Shown: positions 43,683 to 56,127 of the stretch, piece after piece
Position numbering within the stretch: position 1 is the first letter of the stretch
Layout: every line of letters begins with the position of its first letter
NCBI GenBank assembly: GCA_963580455.1
Contig: OY756969.1
Coordinates: forward strand, 15,720,760 to 15,784,759
Length of the DNA: 64,000 nucleotides
Reading direction: 5' to 3'
From: Euonymus europaeus
Taxonomy: Eukaryota > Streptophyta > Magnoliopsida > Celastrales > Celastraceae
Translations under genes and position numbers: made by a program
Notes under the pieces: generated by a model
Told to the model about the DNA's origin: nothing
The model's input: the letters and a program-made list of their open reading frames with translations, nothing else
Database searches by the model: none

Positions 43683-44725
43683 ATGGATGAATATTTCAAA
43701 TTTTGGGGTGAAGATTTATGTTTGTCAAGCTATTCAATGGAGGTAAAAATTATAATTTTCATAAACATGTGTGATTATAAGTTCTTTCTAATGTTATTAT
43801 TGTAAACTAATTCGGTTATTTAATGTATAACAGAATGATCAACACAGCATGATGAAAGTAGAATCAGACAATTATCAAGCGGAAATAAATTATACAAAAT
43901 AGTTCACAACTAATATGGTATAATAATTACATTGATATTTTATTTTGTAATATTTTAAATTTGAAATAATATTAATACATTTTTTATTAGATATTTCATT
44001 GTCATGAATATTTTATCAAATGGGCACGAGATATAGGACGAGCATTGGGATTTATTGTGATTATTGATAGTTCAAATGAATGTCAATTTGGTCAAAAGCC
44101 TAAACTGACACTGCAATGTGAGCAAAGTGGACAATATCGATCATCAAAAAGTTCATCAAAATCAACTAGTACTAAAAAATGCAACTATCGATTTCCTTTA
44201 AAATGTATGAAGTTGACAACTGGAGATGATTGGAGTCTGAGGGTTATGTGTCGGATCCATAATCATCCTGCTGCAACTTACATGGAAGGTCATGCATATG
44301 CTTGTAGATTATCTTAGAATGAAACTAACATCATGATTGATTTGTCACAGAATTTAGTGAAGTCACGTGAAATATTATCTATATTGAAGGACAGAGACCC
44401 ACAGAATGTGACGACAATAAAGACAATTTATAATGCTCGCCAGAACCATTGAGTTGCTGAAATGGCAGAGAGAAATCAAATGCAACAATTAATGTACCTG
44501 CTAAGTCAGCATGATTATGTATCGTGGTATAGAAGTGACAGTGAGTCGAACCAGGTTCAAGACCTATTTTTACTCATCCCCGTTCCTTAGATCCATTACG
44601 TGCCTTTCCACACATTTTGCTTATGGACTCAACATATAAGACTGATAGGTTTCATTTGCCATTTTTTGAAATTATTGTTGTTACTTCTACGGAGATGACG
44701 TTTTGTGTTGCATTTGTATTTCTTC
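43683..44725 (+). pseudogene. MULE-OTU transposase, 5' half (interrupted by element H)
   Basis: Possible first exon 43683-43742 (MDEYFKFWGEDL, then GTAAAA) with later AT-rich introns ending TATAACAG (43833) and TTTTATTAG (about 43990). From there the protein reads WARDIGRALGFIVIIDSSN, a FAR1/WRKY-like DNA-binding region (CNYRFPLKCMKL, MCRIHNHPAATYMEGHAYA), a TAG stop at about 44315, then LSQHDYVSWYR and the first catalytic Asp region LLMDSTYKTDRFH, ending TFCVAFVFL at the insertion point. One stop and at least one frameshift precede the insertion. The gene resumes at 54184. Confidence 0.78.
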
Positions 44726-46988
44726 TGTAACGCCCCAATTTCGGGAACGTTACGTGGTGCTCACCGCACCGTCCTAGGTTATCAATGTGATTCACAACAC
44801 GAGGATTTAACTCTAGTTCGTCTAACTAAGTTAAATCTTCCAACAAAAATCCGGCAGCATCTCCCCGTAATTCGGGTAATGCCCACCTGATCAAACGCAG
44901 CATAACATCATATAATCACATCCCAACCTAGCAAGGCCTCTGGCCATCTAACAGCAGGCAAATTCACAACCTATGGCCTCAGGCCATCTAGCAGCATGCA
45001 CAAACTGAATTCATGATTCATACATCACAATGATTCCACACAACCAATAAACAGGACTAAATGTCCACACCCGATTCAGAAGTCCCACATCAATGGAATA
45101 ACCTTCTAACCGTCCATAATCCACACCTTACAGTGTCACGCAGTCAATATATCACACATGGAATCATTTCATACAAATATTTCAACAAAAAGGTTTAAGA
45201 CTCTAATCCCAAACCTACACCCTCTCCAAGAGCCATCCATGCCACAACGTCGTCTCTACTGATCCGCACCTCTGGCAATAGTACCTGTCTCACCTGTAGG
45301 GAGGGAAAAAAATAAAGGGGGAGCTAGAGGCTCAGTAGGGGTAAAGAGTAAAACAAGCAACATGGCGGTTATTAAAGATAAGATAATGCATCAATATGTT
45401 CTCCTCTATGCACATGTCACATAACACAACCAATAGTCCGGGTATTCCCTTCGGGGTAAAACACATTCATCAATCCACTAGTCTTCAACTATGGATTAAC
45501 CAAACCTCAAAGGCACTACATGGTTCCCAACCATCATGAATGAGAGCGCAATCATCATTCACATTACACCCGCGAAGGTTCTACCCGGTTGTGTGAACCC
45601 CGTCACACCCACACCTTAATTGTGTTGCCTCACATGGAGTCATATGATCCGTGCCCATGCCTTGACACGCAACCATCCTCCCATGTGACTTTCAAGTAAC
45701 CTATGGTATCCCGAGTCCATACCCGAGCATCCCGTGCAAACTCTAATGCATTCATGCTCGTGCCATGCCAAATATAGATATATATCAACCTATATATATA
45801 TACAACTACTGATGATGCATGACAAGATTCAAAGCATGCTCAATGGATGATTGAACATGTAATTGGGCAATGCAATCTACATTTAGAGAATATATAAATA
45901 AACCTTAGGTTCGTTCTTCCTTAGGCACTATAAGGCAAGAACACAAACAAAGAGACCAATGAGAATTCAAACCGAATTTTTGAATCAACGAACGATATCG
46001 AAGTAAGAAAGGGTCAAGAAATCCCCTACCTCAAGTTGAGCACAACACACAATTCCAAATTCCAAGAATTAGGGTTTAAATCCCCCTTTCACCAACCTAA
46101 CCATATTTCATCATTCCAATCCATATATACATGTTAATAACACACATTTATCTTAAGAATAACAATTACAACATGAAATAATTCCATAAATCAAAGGAAC
46201 TTACCTTCTCTCTCTAGGATTTTCCCCAAAATCCTTCAACTCCTCCAAATTCGAACCCTAGCCTAAACCCATGATTTAAACTAGTAAAACATCAGCAAAT
46301 ATCCTCATAATCAACATATCTAAAGCCTATTTTCCATTTCTTAAAGAATCAAAGTAGATCTAAGAAAAAATCTAAAATTCCAAAACTAGAAAACTTACCT
46401 TGAATCTTTGAAAACTCCTTGGAAATCTTGTTAGCAACACCCAAACATCCACAATCTAAGCTTTGATCTTCGAAAATCACTCTCTCTCTCTAAGTTTCTC
46501 TCTCTTTCTCTCTCCTCTCGGCCAACTCTGGAAAAATGGGTTTATGGTGTTAAAAATCGTGTTTTAAAACACTGGAATCGCGACCACTGTACAGGGGGGA
46601 TCGATCCCTCAATATGGGCAATCGATCCCCAAAACACTCTGCCCCTTTTTTCCATCACCAACGATTCAGGGGGATCGATCCCCCAATATGGTGATCGATC
46701 CCCAAAACACTCTGGCCCTTTTTCTTTTCCTTTACCATTACTTCTGGTTGATCGATTCTCCCATGTTGGCGATCGATCCCCCAAAGTACTGTCTCGGTGT
46801 TATCTTCCAAATTCGCATCCGACACACATCCGACTTGGTCTAAGCCTCGATTTGAAATATTATGCGATTGAAATGGTCAAAACAAAAGTCTTCGTGACCC
46901 CGTAACCTCCCCAACTCATTTCCCAATAATTTAACGCCCATAAATTAATCGAAACTTAAAACAAAAAATTTTGGGTTGGGGTTTCACA
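44726..46988 (-). repeat. 3' LTR of element H
   Basis: 2263 bp, TGTAAC...TTTCACA as read on the plus strand. Its U3 end carries the GATCGATC minisatellite (46594-46783). An AGCTAGAGGCTCAGTAGGGG block (about 45320-45340) recurs in element G's LTR in related form. Confidence 0.95.
46594..46783. repeat. GATCGATC minisatellite in U3 of H's 3' LTR
   Basis: Three pairs (for example GGGGGGATCGATCCCTCAA, then GGGCAATCGATCCCC), separated by ACACTCTG-containing spacers. It lies 205-394 bp from the LTR 5' end. Same design as in element E. Confidence 0.88.
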
Positions 46989-48915
46989 TCCCTTCCCCCT
47001 TATATAAATTTCGTCCTCGAAATTTAGTGAGTGTACCTGAAATCTTGAACAAACTCGGGTACTTCTCTCTCATCCGTGACTCCAATTCCCAAGTTGCTTC
47101 TTCAGCCCCATGATACATCCACATAACTTTCACTAGGGGAATCACACTCAACCGCGTGACCTTGTCCTGACGGTCCAAGATCTTCACCGGTTGAAGAGTG
47201 TAGCTCCCATCTTCCTCAACTTCAAGTGTCGTCCAGTCTAACACATGCGACGGATCTGGCTCATACCTCCGAAGCATTGAGACGTGGAATACATTGTGAA
47301 CTTTTGCTAGCTTTGGTGGTAATGCCAACCGATAAGCCACAGGTCCCACCGTTTCCAAAATCTCAAATGGTCCCACAAACCTCGGTGATAACTTCCCGTG
47401 CTTGCTATATCTCTGAATACCTCGCCTTGGACTAACTTTCAAAAATACCTTGTCACCCACCGCAAATTCTAGTGGTCTCCTCCTCTTGTCTGCATAAGAC
47501 TTCTGTCGACTCTGGGCGGTGAGTAACCGCCTCTTGATCTCCTCAACTCGCTCCCTAGCTTCCTTGACCATATCCGGTCCTGAAACTACTTTCTCACCGA
47601 CTTCAGCCCAACACAATGGTGACCTGCAAGGTCTTCCGTATAATGCCTCGAAAGGAGCCATACCGATACTACTTTGGAATGAGTTGTTGTACACAAACTC
47701 AGCCAAGTATATGTACCGATCCCAACTCTTTTCGAAGTCCACCACACATGCCCTAAGCATATCCTCCAAAATCTGTATAGTTCTCTCGCTCTGGCCATCA
47801 CTCTGAGGATGGTAAGCCGTACTAAAATCTAGCTTCGTCCCCAAAGCCTCTTGCAAACTGTTCCAAAATCTACCTGTGAACCATGGATCCCGGTCTGACA
47901 CGATAGATAATGGAACTCCATGCATTTTCACAATTTTCCTCACATAGTAATTGCTCAAGGATTCCAACGAATCCGTCTTGTTCATTGGTAGAAAATGTGC
48001 CGACTTAGTCAATCGATCCACAATCACCCACACTGTGTCATATCCTTTCTGAGTCATTGGAAGTCCCGTCACAAAATCCATAGTGATCCTCTCCCACTTC
48101 CATTGCGCTACCGGTAGTGGTTGGAGCAACCCCCCTGGTTTCTGATGTTCACCCTTCACCTGTTGGCAAGTCAGACACTTTGCCACATACCTAGCCACAT
48201 CGGCCTTCATCCCCTTCCACCAGAAACTTCGTTTCAAGTCTTGGTACATTTTTGTACCCCCCGGATGCATGGCAAACCCTGAATGGTGTGCCTCCTTCAA
48301 TATCTCTTGTTGTAACTCTTCATCATTGGGAACTACCAATCTCCCCACATATCTCACTCCTCCATCGTTTCCACGGACCCATCCGGAACTCTCATCCTGT
48401 ACATCAAATGTCGAATCACCATTCTGAGCATCCATAACCTTCTGGACCATCTGCGGTCTCGAGGTCATGCTACTCAAGAATACTCTTCCTCCTTCACCCC
48501 TCAAATCCAAATCGAACTGGTTGATTGTTTCCACAATCCCGCATTCATGTAAGCACAAATTAGCCACCCTAAGTTTCCGACTCAACGCATCCGCCACTAC
48601 ATTTGCTTTACCGGGATGGTATTGCAAATTGAAGTCAAAGTCCTCCAAGTACTCCATCCACCTTCTTTGCCGCAAGTTCAATTCCTTCTGGGTGAACAGA
48701 TACTTGAGGCTTTTGTGATCTGAGAACACCTCAAACCGTTCTCCGTAGAGATAATATCGCCATTGCTTCAAAGCAAACACAACCGCTGCAAGTTCCAGAT
48801 CATGAACTGGATAATTCCTCTCATGTGACTTCAACAGTCTAGAGCCGTACTCCACAATGCTCCCACGCTGCATTAGCACACATCCCAGTCCCACTCCAGA
48901 TGCATCACAATACAC
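46984..48915 (-). pseudogene. Element H RNase H-integrase-chromodomain
   Basis: 643 open codons, in frame with the RT segment but separated from it by TAG (48916-48918). RNase [23 protein letters not shown]. Integrase: a zinc finger ([14 protein letters not shown], then CLTCQQVKG) and D-D-E residues in [18 protein letters not shown] and [13 protein letters not shown] chromodomain near residues 570-620 ([20 protein letters not shown]), which in this clade directs integration to particular chromatin. The stop at 46984 overlaps the PPT region. Confidence 0.9.
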
Positions 48916-50100
48916 CTAGTAGCCTACATCTCTCTCCGGCACTACTAACACTGGAGGTGTTGTCAACCTCTTCTTCAACTCTTCGAATGCCTTCTCACAC
49001 TCGTTTGTCCACACAAATGGTGTACCTTTCCTGGTTAGCTGCGTCATGGGTGCAGCCACTCTAGAAAAGTCCAGAATGAACTTCCGATAGTAGCCTGCCA
49101 ACCCTAGAAAACTTCGAATTTCTGTTACATTCTTTGGCCTCACCCAATTCAGAACTGACTCAACTTTGGAGTAATCAACTGCAATACCCTCTTGAGTAAT
49201 TACATGGCCTAAGAATTTCACCTCCGTAGCCCAAAACTCACATTTGCTCAATTTGGCATACAACTGATTCTCCCTTAGCGTCTGCAGAACCACTCTCAAG
49301 TGTTCCTCATGATCTTCCTCCGTAGGAGAATAAATCAATATATCATCGATAAATACTACAACAAACTTGTCCAAAAACGGTCTAAGAACCCTTTGCATTA
49401 GGTCCATGAACACCGCCGGGGCATTTGTCAACCCAAACGGCATCACAAGGAATTCATAATGCCCATAACGAGTTCTAAACGCCGTCTTCTGGATATCCTC
49501 ATCCTTTATCCTCAGCTGATGATAACCTGACCTCAAATCAATCTTAGAGAAATGCCTAGCACCTCTCAATTGGTCAAACAAATCATTAATTCTTGGCAAA
49601 GGATAATTGTTCTTTACCGTAACCTTATTCAGCTGTCGATAGTCGATACACATCCGCAATGACCCATCTTTCTTTTTCACAAATAGTACCGGTGCTCCCC
49701 ACGGGGACACACTCGGCCTTATGAATCCCAAGTCTTGCAACTCTTCCAGCTGCATCATCAACTCCTTCAACTCTGCCGGAGCCATCTGATACGGAGGAAT
49801 TGAAATTGGCTTCACGTTCGGATGCAACTCTATGGCAAAGTCAATTTCTCTTCTTGGAGGTAATCCCGATAATTCCTCCGAAAACACATCCATAAATTCA
49901 TCCACTACTCTCATCGGTGTAGAAAAATCGCCCTTAGGTGCCAAAGTCACCAAACTCACCATTCCACAATCTTGGTATGAAGGATTTTCCAACAAGGAAT
50001 ACCCTTTGATCCCTTTAACTGTATCACTCCACCCTCGGGTACCCTGAGTGTGATTTTTCTCTCCCAAAAATCCAACAACCCATGGTACTTTGTCAACCAA
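48916..50100 (-). pseudogene. Element H reverse transcriptase
   Basis: 394 open codons. RT motifs in order: [57 protein letters not shown] and the catalytic [11 protein letters not shown]. It ends at TAG 48916-48918 in the RT/RNase H connection. A frameshift near 50000-50020 separates it from the protease. The first 30 or so codons of this frame are out-of-frame filler upstream of that shift. Confidence 0.9.
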
Positions 50101-50417
50101 TCAACTCCAAGGATCACATCGAACTCCTTGGAGTTCATCACATAGAAGTCGGCCTTTAAGACCACTTCTCCAAACCGACACGCACAACCAAAGGCTATCC
50201 CCTCCAACGGAGTGAAATACCCCATCGGCGAAGTCACCGTGAACATGCGCCTTATTGGCGAAACCTCTAACCCAAGTGAACGTGCAAAGGCACTAGTGAT
50301 GAATGATGTTGTGGCCCCAGAATCAAACAACACTCTGGCCAAACAATTTGAAACAAGAAAAGTACCTCCAATGAAGTTCGGATGTTCTGGTGCCTCTTGA
50401 TGCCCCATAGCAAACAT
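49956..50417 (-). pseudogene. Element H protease
   Basis: 153 codons with LFDSGATTSFIT (DSGA active site) and [11 protein letters not shown]. It is in frame with the upstream nucleocapsid but separated by TAG (50436-50438), and it runs out of frame after about LKGSKG. Confidence 0.86.
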
Positions 50418-50438
50418 CCTTGTCCGAGTAATAGCTGT

Positions 50439-50858
50439 CTACGGCTGCGGAGTCTGCTGCTGCTGCTGCCTAGAGCCACCGCGCCCCTTCCCCCCTGATG
50501 GAACAGTAGATGGGAGAGATGGAACCGATGCTGGAGCTGGCAATCCAGGCGCCGTAGACTGCTGTGCTTCCTTACTACTCTGTCGACACTCACTTTTCTT
50601 GTGGCCAATCTTGCCACACCCAAAGCACTTGATCCCAGTTGATCTGCACTGATTTTGCTTGTGCCCCTCTTTCCCACACTTGAAACAAGTCATCTTGCCC
50701 CCTTGCGCCCTATGACCCTTGCCCTGATCCCCTTTTAGTGAGTAGGAATCGGTCCTCTGACGCTTGTTACTACTTTCGCCACCACCACTATTACCCCCGG
50801 AAGTTAGTACACTCCGCTGAGCTTCTTCCTTCTCACTTTGTCTCCACCGTCTCGGCAT
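50439..50858 (-). pseudogene. Element H nucleocapsid with two zinc knuckles
   Basis: 139 codons with CFKCGKEGHKQNQC and CFGCGKIGHKKSEC, both CCHC complete, then a Pro/Ser- and Gln-rich linker. It is shifted in frame against the capsid ORF near 50850. Confidence 0.86.
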
Positions 50859-51750
50859 ACCTCTTCACCCTAGTAGCCAGCACCATCCGACCAAGGCTCA
50901 GAAGTAGCCCACTACGATATCTCATAGCCTTACTCTCATCGGTCGGGGCAAACTGCTTCCCAAACCGATAGAGCATCTCAAACTGTTTGGTGTACTGTGC
51001 CACCGTCATCTCCCATGTCTGTATCAGCTCTAGGAACTTCTTGGCCCTCTCCGTCTGAAAAGACCTCGAAACAAACTTTTGCATGAACAAGTCTTCAAAT
51101 GATGCCCATGAGAGGTCATTCTTCCTCTCATCAAGTGCACTCCACCACTCATGTGCTGACCCACTCAGATAGAAGTAGATCAGCCTGACCCTTCTACTGT
51201 CGGGTATCTCCAACGTATCTAATCTAGCACTCATTTGCTTCAGCCATTCTTCAGCTTCTGTCCCCTCTCCATCTCCGGAGAACGTAGGAGGAGTAGTTCT
51301 CCTCAACTGATCAACCTCATAGATACCTATACTCGGCCTCGGATATGCCTCCACCTCAGCACCCGCTCCTACTGTAGGAGGAGGTGTAGGTGTAAGCTCC
51401 TCTGTGTGAACCTCTGCAGCTCTAACCACTTGTGACTGAACCACTTGAACCAGGTTCATTACAATTCCCGTGAGTTCTTGTAAAGTCATCGGTGGTACCG
51501 CTGCGGTATTACCGGCAGTCACTGTAACTCCCTCAGTCCCTACTACCTGTCCCAGTGGAACCTCTGGGGTCCTCTCTCTAGCCTCCTCAGGTACAGATTC
51601 CTGAGTAATCGCTGCACGCCTAGGAGCACGCATCGCACCAACACTACGTCCCCTACCCCGGCCTCTCCGGGGAGTAGCACGCCCACCCCCACCCCTAGGT
51701 GTCTCATCGGTAGGCGTAGGCCTCACAGTCCTACGAGTATTCATCTGCAT
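50833..51750 (-). CDS. Element H Gag matrix-capsid
   Basis: 305 codons from ATG at 51750 (MQMNTRRTVR). A basic, Arg/Gly-rich N-terminus is followed by the Gag core at about 170-300: FSGDGEGTEAEEWLKQMSAR, YLSGSAHEWW and FVSRSFQTERAKKFLEL. It ends by frameshift just before the knuckles, so it is a truncated Gag as it stands. Confidence 0.86.
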   Translation of the reverse strand: MQMNTRRTVRPTPTDETPRGGGGRATPRRGRGRGRSVGAMRAPRRAAITQESVPEEARERTPEVPLGQVVGTEGVTVTAGNTAAVPPMTLQELTGIVMNLVQVVQSQVVRAAEVHTEELTPTPPPTVGAGAEVEAYPRPSIGIYEVDQLRRTTPPTFSGDGEGTEAEEWLKQMSARLDTLEIPDSRRVRLIYFYLSGSAHEWWSALDERKNDLSWASFEDLFMQKFVSRSFQTERAKKFLELIQTWEMTVAQYTKQFEMLYRFGKQFAPTDESKAMRYRSGLLLSLGRMVLATRVKRYAETVETK

Positions 51751-51920
51751 GGCACACAGATAATACTATCAACAAATAGCTCAATTGAGGATTTACAAGG
51801 GAAAAAGAAACATACCGGATCAGTAGAGCTCGTGGCATGGCTTGGAGGCAACACTAACGTACCCCTCACATCCCAGACCCATACCTAGGTATTTAATCTA
51901 ACCTCCCTCTGATACCAAAT
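51751..51920 (-). other. Leader and tRNA-Met PBS of element H
   Basis: The minus strand after the LTR reads ATTTGGTATCAGAGGGAGG (51905-51920 region). TGGTATCAGAG is complementary to plant initiator tRNA-Met 3' ends. Leader of about 150 bp before the Gag ATG. Confidence 0.85.
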
Positions 51921-54183
51921 TGTAACGCCCCAATTTCGAGAACGTTACGTGGTGCTCACCGCACCGTCCTAGGTTATCAATGTGATTCACAACACGAGGA
52001 TTTAACTCTAGTTCGTCTAACTAAGTTAAATCTTCCAACAAAAATCCGGCAGCATCTCCCCGTAATTCGGGTAATGCCCACCTGATTAAACGCAGCATAA
52101 CATCATATAATCACATCCCAACCTAGCAAGGCCTCTGGCCATCTAACAGCAGGCAAATTCACAACCTATGGCCTCAGGCCATCTAGCAGCATGCACAAAC
52201 TGAATTCATGATTCATACATCACAATGATTCCACACAACCAATAAACAGGACTAAATGTCCACACCCGATTCAGAAGTCCCACATCAATGGAATAACCTT
52301 CTAACCGTCCATAATCCACACCTTACAGTGTCACGCAGTCAATATATCACACATGGAATCATTTCATACAAATATTTCAACAAAAAGGTTTAAGACTCTA
52401 ATCCCAAACCTACACCCTCTCCAAGAGCCATCCATGCCACAACGTCGTTTCTACTGATCCGCACCTCTGGCAATAGTACCTGTCTCACCTGTAGGGAGGG
52501 AAAAAAATAAAGGGGGAGCTAGAGGCTCAGTAGGGGTAAAGAGTAAAACAAGCAACATGGCGGTTATTAAAGATAAGATAATGCATCAATATGTTCTCCT
52601 CTATGCACATGTCACATAACACAACCAATAGTCCGGGTATTCCCTTCGGGGTAAAACACATTCATCAATCCACTAGTCTTCAACTATGGATTAACCAAAC
52701 CTCAAAGGCACTACATGGTTCCCAACCATCATGAATGAGAGCGCAATCATCATTCACATTACACCCGCGAAGGTTCTACCCGGTTGTGTGAACCCCGTCA
52801 CACCCACACCTTAATTGTGTTGCCTCACATGGAGTCATATGATCCGTGCCCATGCCTTGACACGCAACCATCCTCCCATGTGACTTTCAAGTAACCTATG
52901 GTATCCCGAGTCCATACCCGAGCATCCCGTGCAAACTCTAATGCATTCATGCTCGTGCCATGCCAAATATAGATATATATCAACCTATATATATATACAA
53001 CTACTGATGATGCATGACAAGATTCAAAGCATGCTCAATGGATGATTGAACATGTAATTGGGCAATGCAATCTACATTTAGAGAATATATAAATAAACCT
53101 TAGGTTCGTTCTTCCTTAGGCACTATAAGGCAAGAACACAAACAAAGAGACCAATGAGAATTCAAACCGAATTTTTGAATCAACGAACGATATCGAAGTA
53201 AGAAAGGGTCAAGAAATCCCCTACCTCAAGTTGAGCACAACACACAATTCCAAATTCCAAGAATTAGGGTTTAAATCCCCCTTTCACCAACCTAACCATA
53301 TTTCATCATTCCAATCCATATATACATGTTAATAACACACATTTATCTTAAGAATAACAATTACAACATGAAATAATTCCATAAATCAAAGGAACTTACC
53401 TTCTCTCTCTAGGATTTTCCCCAAAATCCTTCAACTCCTCCAAATTCGAACCCTAGCCTAAACCCATGATTTAAACTAGTAAAACATCAGCAAATATCCT
53501 CATAATCAACATATCTAAAGCCTATTTTCCATTTCTTAAAGAATCAAAGTAGATCTAAGAAAAAATCTAAAATTCCAAAACTAGAAAACTTACCTTGAAT
53601 CTTTGAAAACTCCTTGGAAATCTTGTTAGCAACACCCAAACATCCACAATCTAAGCTTTGATCTTCGAAAATCACTCTCTCTCTCTAAGTTTCTCTCTCT
53701 TTCTCTCTCCTCTCGGCCAACTCTGGAAAAATGGGTTTATGGTGTTAAAAATCGTGTTTTAAAACACTGGAATCGCGACCACTGTACAGGGGGGATCGAT
53801 CCCTCAATATGGGCAATCGATCCCCAAAACACTCTGCCCCTTTTTTCCATCACCAACGATTCAGGGGGATCGATCCCCCAATATGGTGATCGATCCCCAA
53901 AACACTCTGGCCCTTTTTCTTTTCCTTTACCATTACTTCTGGTTGATCGATTCTCCCATGTTGGCGATCGATCCCCCAAAGTACTGTCTCGGTGTTATCT
54001 TCCAAATTCGCATCCGACACACATCCGACTTGGTCTAAGCCTCGATTTGAAATATTATGCGATTGAAATGGTCAAAACAAAAGTCTTCGTGACCCCGTAA
54101 CCTCCCCAACTCATTTCCCAATAATTTAACGCCCATAAATTAATCGAAACTTAAAACAAAAAATTTTGGGTTGGGGTTTCACA
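51921..54183 (-). repeat. 5' LTR of element H, with minisatellite
   Basis: 2263 bp, same length as the other LTR. Differences seen: TTCGAGAAC for TTCGGGAAC, CTGATTAAAC for CTGATCAAAC, and CGTCGTTTC for CGTCGTCTC. The minisatellite copy is at 53789-53978. Confidence 0.95.
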
Positions 54184-54896
54184 TCTTCAATTTGAGAAAG
54201 AAGATAATTTCACGGCGTTAAGTTGTCTGAAGGCTGCTATGGATGGGTGTTTATCACCATGGGTGGTGTTGACTGATAAAGATTTAGCTCTGATGAATGT
54301 TGTTGATCGTGTTTTCCCAGAGTCAACTGCTCTATTGCGCAAATGGCATATTGGAAGGAATTTAGCAATGAATTGTAAGAAACTATTTGAAGATAAAAAG
54401 ACCTGGGACAGTTTCAATTCCATGTGGCATTATCTAGAGGACTCTGAAACCGTTGAAGATTATTTCGTAAGGCTGTGATCTATTGAACAATTATTTCACA
54501 TGTATCTATCAAAAAAATTCATTTATCATTTTAGTTGATTTTTTTATTGAAATGCATTGATTTATCTATCGAACACTTATTTCACAGGTATCTATCAAAA
54601 AAATTCATTTATCATTTTAGTTGATTTTTTTATTGAAATGCATTGATTTATCTATCGAACACTTATTCCACAGGTATCCAAGAGCAAGAAATTATATTAA
54701 ATCGGTGTGGCTCGATAAATATAAAGAGAAATTTTTTGCTGTTTGGGCTAATAAATCAATGCATTTTGGTAATAAGACTACAAATCGAGCTAAAAGCCAA
54801 CATGCAAAGCTGAAAAAATATTTCTCAAAGCTTCACTCGAAAAAAGTGTCAATTTTGTACAACATGATTTTAGAACTTCAATATTCAACGAAATAA
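54184..54896 (+). pseudogene. MULE-OTU transposase, 3' half
   Basis: Resumes exactly after element H with LQFEKEDNFTALSCLKAAMDG, then WVVLTDKDLALMNVVDRVFP (second catalytic Asp region), LLRKWHIGRNLAMNCKK, and after an AT-rich duplicated stretch (54517-54675, two copies of TTATCATTTTAGTTGATTTT) the C-terminal WLDKYKEKFFAVWANKSMHF and TTNRAKSQHAKLKKYF. A TGA at 54476-54478 breaks the frame, though the duplicated region may be intronic. Confidence 0.8.
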
Positions 54897-55477
54897 GAGA
54901 TTCTTCTTCAACTGCTGCGTTATATCATATATCTCACGGGTTGCCTTGCCCACATGATATCTCTAAGTACAAGATGGAAGGCCGTCTAATTCCACTATCT
55001 TCAATTGATCTATTCTAGAGAAAGCTAGAATTCAAGCCCACCACTAAATTGGAGAAGGATGATATAGATTGCACTGTTGATATTGATTTATGCATGGAAA
55101 TTTTTTAAAAATAATCAAGGCCCGATAAATTTCAATTGCTACATAAATTACGTGAAATTATCAATCCCTCATGTACTTTACTTGCAGAGCTGAAGGTGAA
55201 GAAGCAAAGTCATGGGCGGCATATTTCAAAGAAAAAAGTTGACTTAAATGCTGGACGAAATTCTTCTGGAATTAAATATGCGAAGGCTAATGATTCTCTG
55301 ATATTGCAAAGCCGACACAGTTGTTCATCAACTTATGTTCCACATTTTTCATCAACACGGAGGTTCTTGGTCGATGAGAAAATGAATAGCACTTCGATCG
55401 ATGAAAGAATGCATAGCAGTTTGATCGATGAGAGAATGCATAGAAATTCGATTAATGAGAGAATGTATAACAGTTTA
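54897..55477 (+). pseudogene. Linker between transposase and OTU region
   Basis: Open from 55136 after several stops. It contains a repeated sequence encoding DERMHSS-type units (about 55370-55490: five imperfect copies of a roughly 27-bp unit with GATGAGAGAATG). No domain recognised. Confidence 0.55.
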
Positions 55478-55802
55478 GTCGATGAGATGACCCACAATAG
55501 TTCAGCCTATTATAATAAGTTCCCAAGTCACATGCATCCGTGTATTATATCTGTGACTAATGTCATTGCTGATGGAAATTATGGTTTTCACAGTGTTGCA
55601 GTGACATTGCAAATAGAAGAAGATGAAAATGCATGGACTCGTGTAAGATATGATATGCTAACAGAGCTGAACAACAACGCTGATGAATATGCATCCTTGT
55701 ATGGAACGTGGGAAAGGTTTTCATTTATAAGACAATCATTGACATTTTTTGAGAGATACAGATCGGCACCGGTGGCTCATTAGATGAATTTTCCAGACAT
55801 GG
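55478..55802 (+). pseudogene. OTU-protease N-terminal segment, copy 1 (Cys lost)
   Basis: First unit of a 325-bp tandem duplication. It encodes IADGNYGFHSVAVTLQIEE, the OTU cysteine-protease start, with Tyr where the catalytic Cys should be, then AWTRVRYDMLTELNNNADEY. It ends at TAG 55781-55783. The unit length is not a multiple of three, so the duplication shifts the frame. Confidence 0.8.
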
Positions 55803-56127
55803 GTCGATGAGATGACCCACAATAGTTCAGCCTATTATAATCAGTTCCCAAGTCACATGCATCCGTATATTATATCTGTGACTGATGTCGTTGGTGATGG
55901 AAATTGTGTGTTTCATAGTGTTGTAGTGACATTGCAAATAGAAGAAGGTGAAAATGCATGGACTCGTGTAAGATATGATATGCTAACAGAGCTGAACAAT
56001 AACGCTGATGAATATGCATCATTGTATGGAACGTGAGAAAGGTTTTCATTTATAAGACAATCATTGACATTTTTTGAGAGATACAAATCGGCACCAGTGG
56101 CTCATTAGATGAATTTTCCAGACATGG
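55803..56127 (+). pseudogene. OTU-protease N-terminal segment, copy 2 (Cys kept)
   Basis: Second unit of the 325-bp duplication. It encodes VVGDGNCVFHSVVVTLQIEE with the catalytic Cys, but has TGA at 56034-56036 (TGG in copy 1) and TAG at 56106-56108 before continuing into the C-terminal segment. Confidence 0.8.

Larger units (their letters stand above)
44726..54183 (-). mobile_element. Element H: Tekay-type chromovirus (Ty3/gypsy), very young
   Basis: 9458 bp with 2263-bp LTRs (44726-46988 and 51921-54183) showing only three differences by eye, all transitions, and a perfect TCTTC duplication (44721-44725, 54184-54188). The PBS is complementary to initiator tRNA-Met. It encodes Gag with two zinc knuckles, protease, RT, RNase H, integrase and a C-terminal chromodomain, the mark of chromoviruses. 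The insertion split a MULE transposase gene. Despite its youth the reading frame is broken at four places. Confidence 0.95.
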
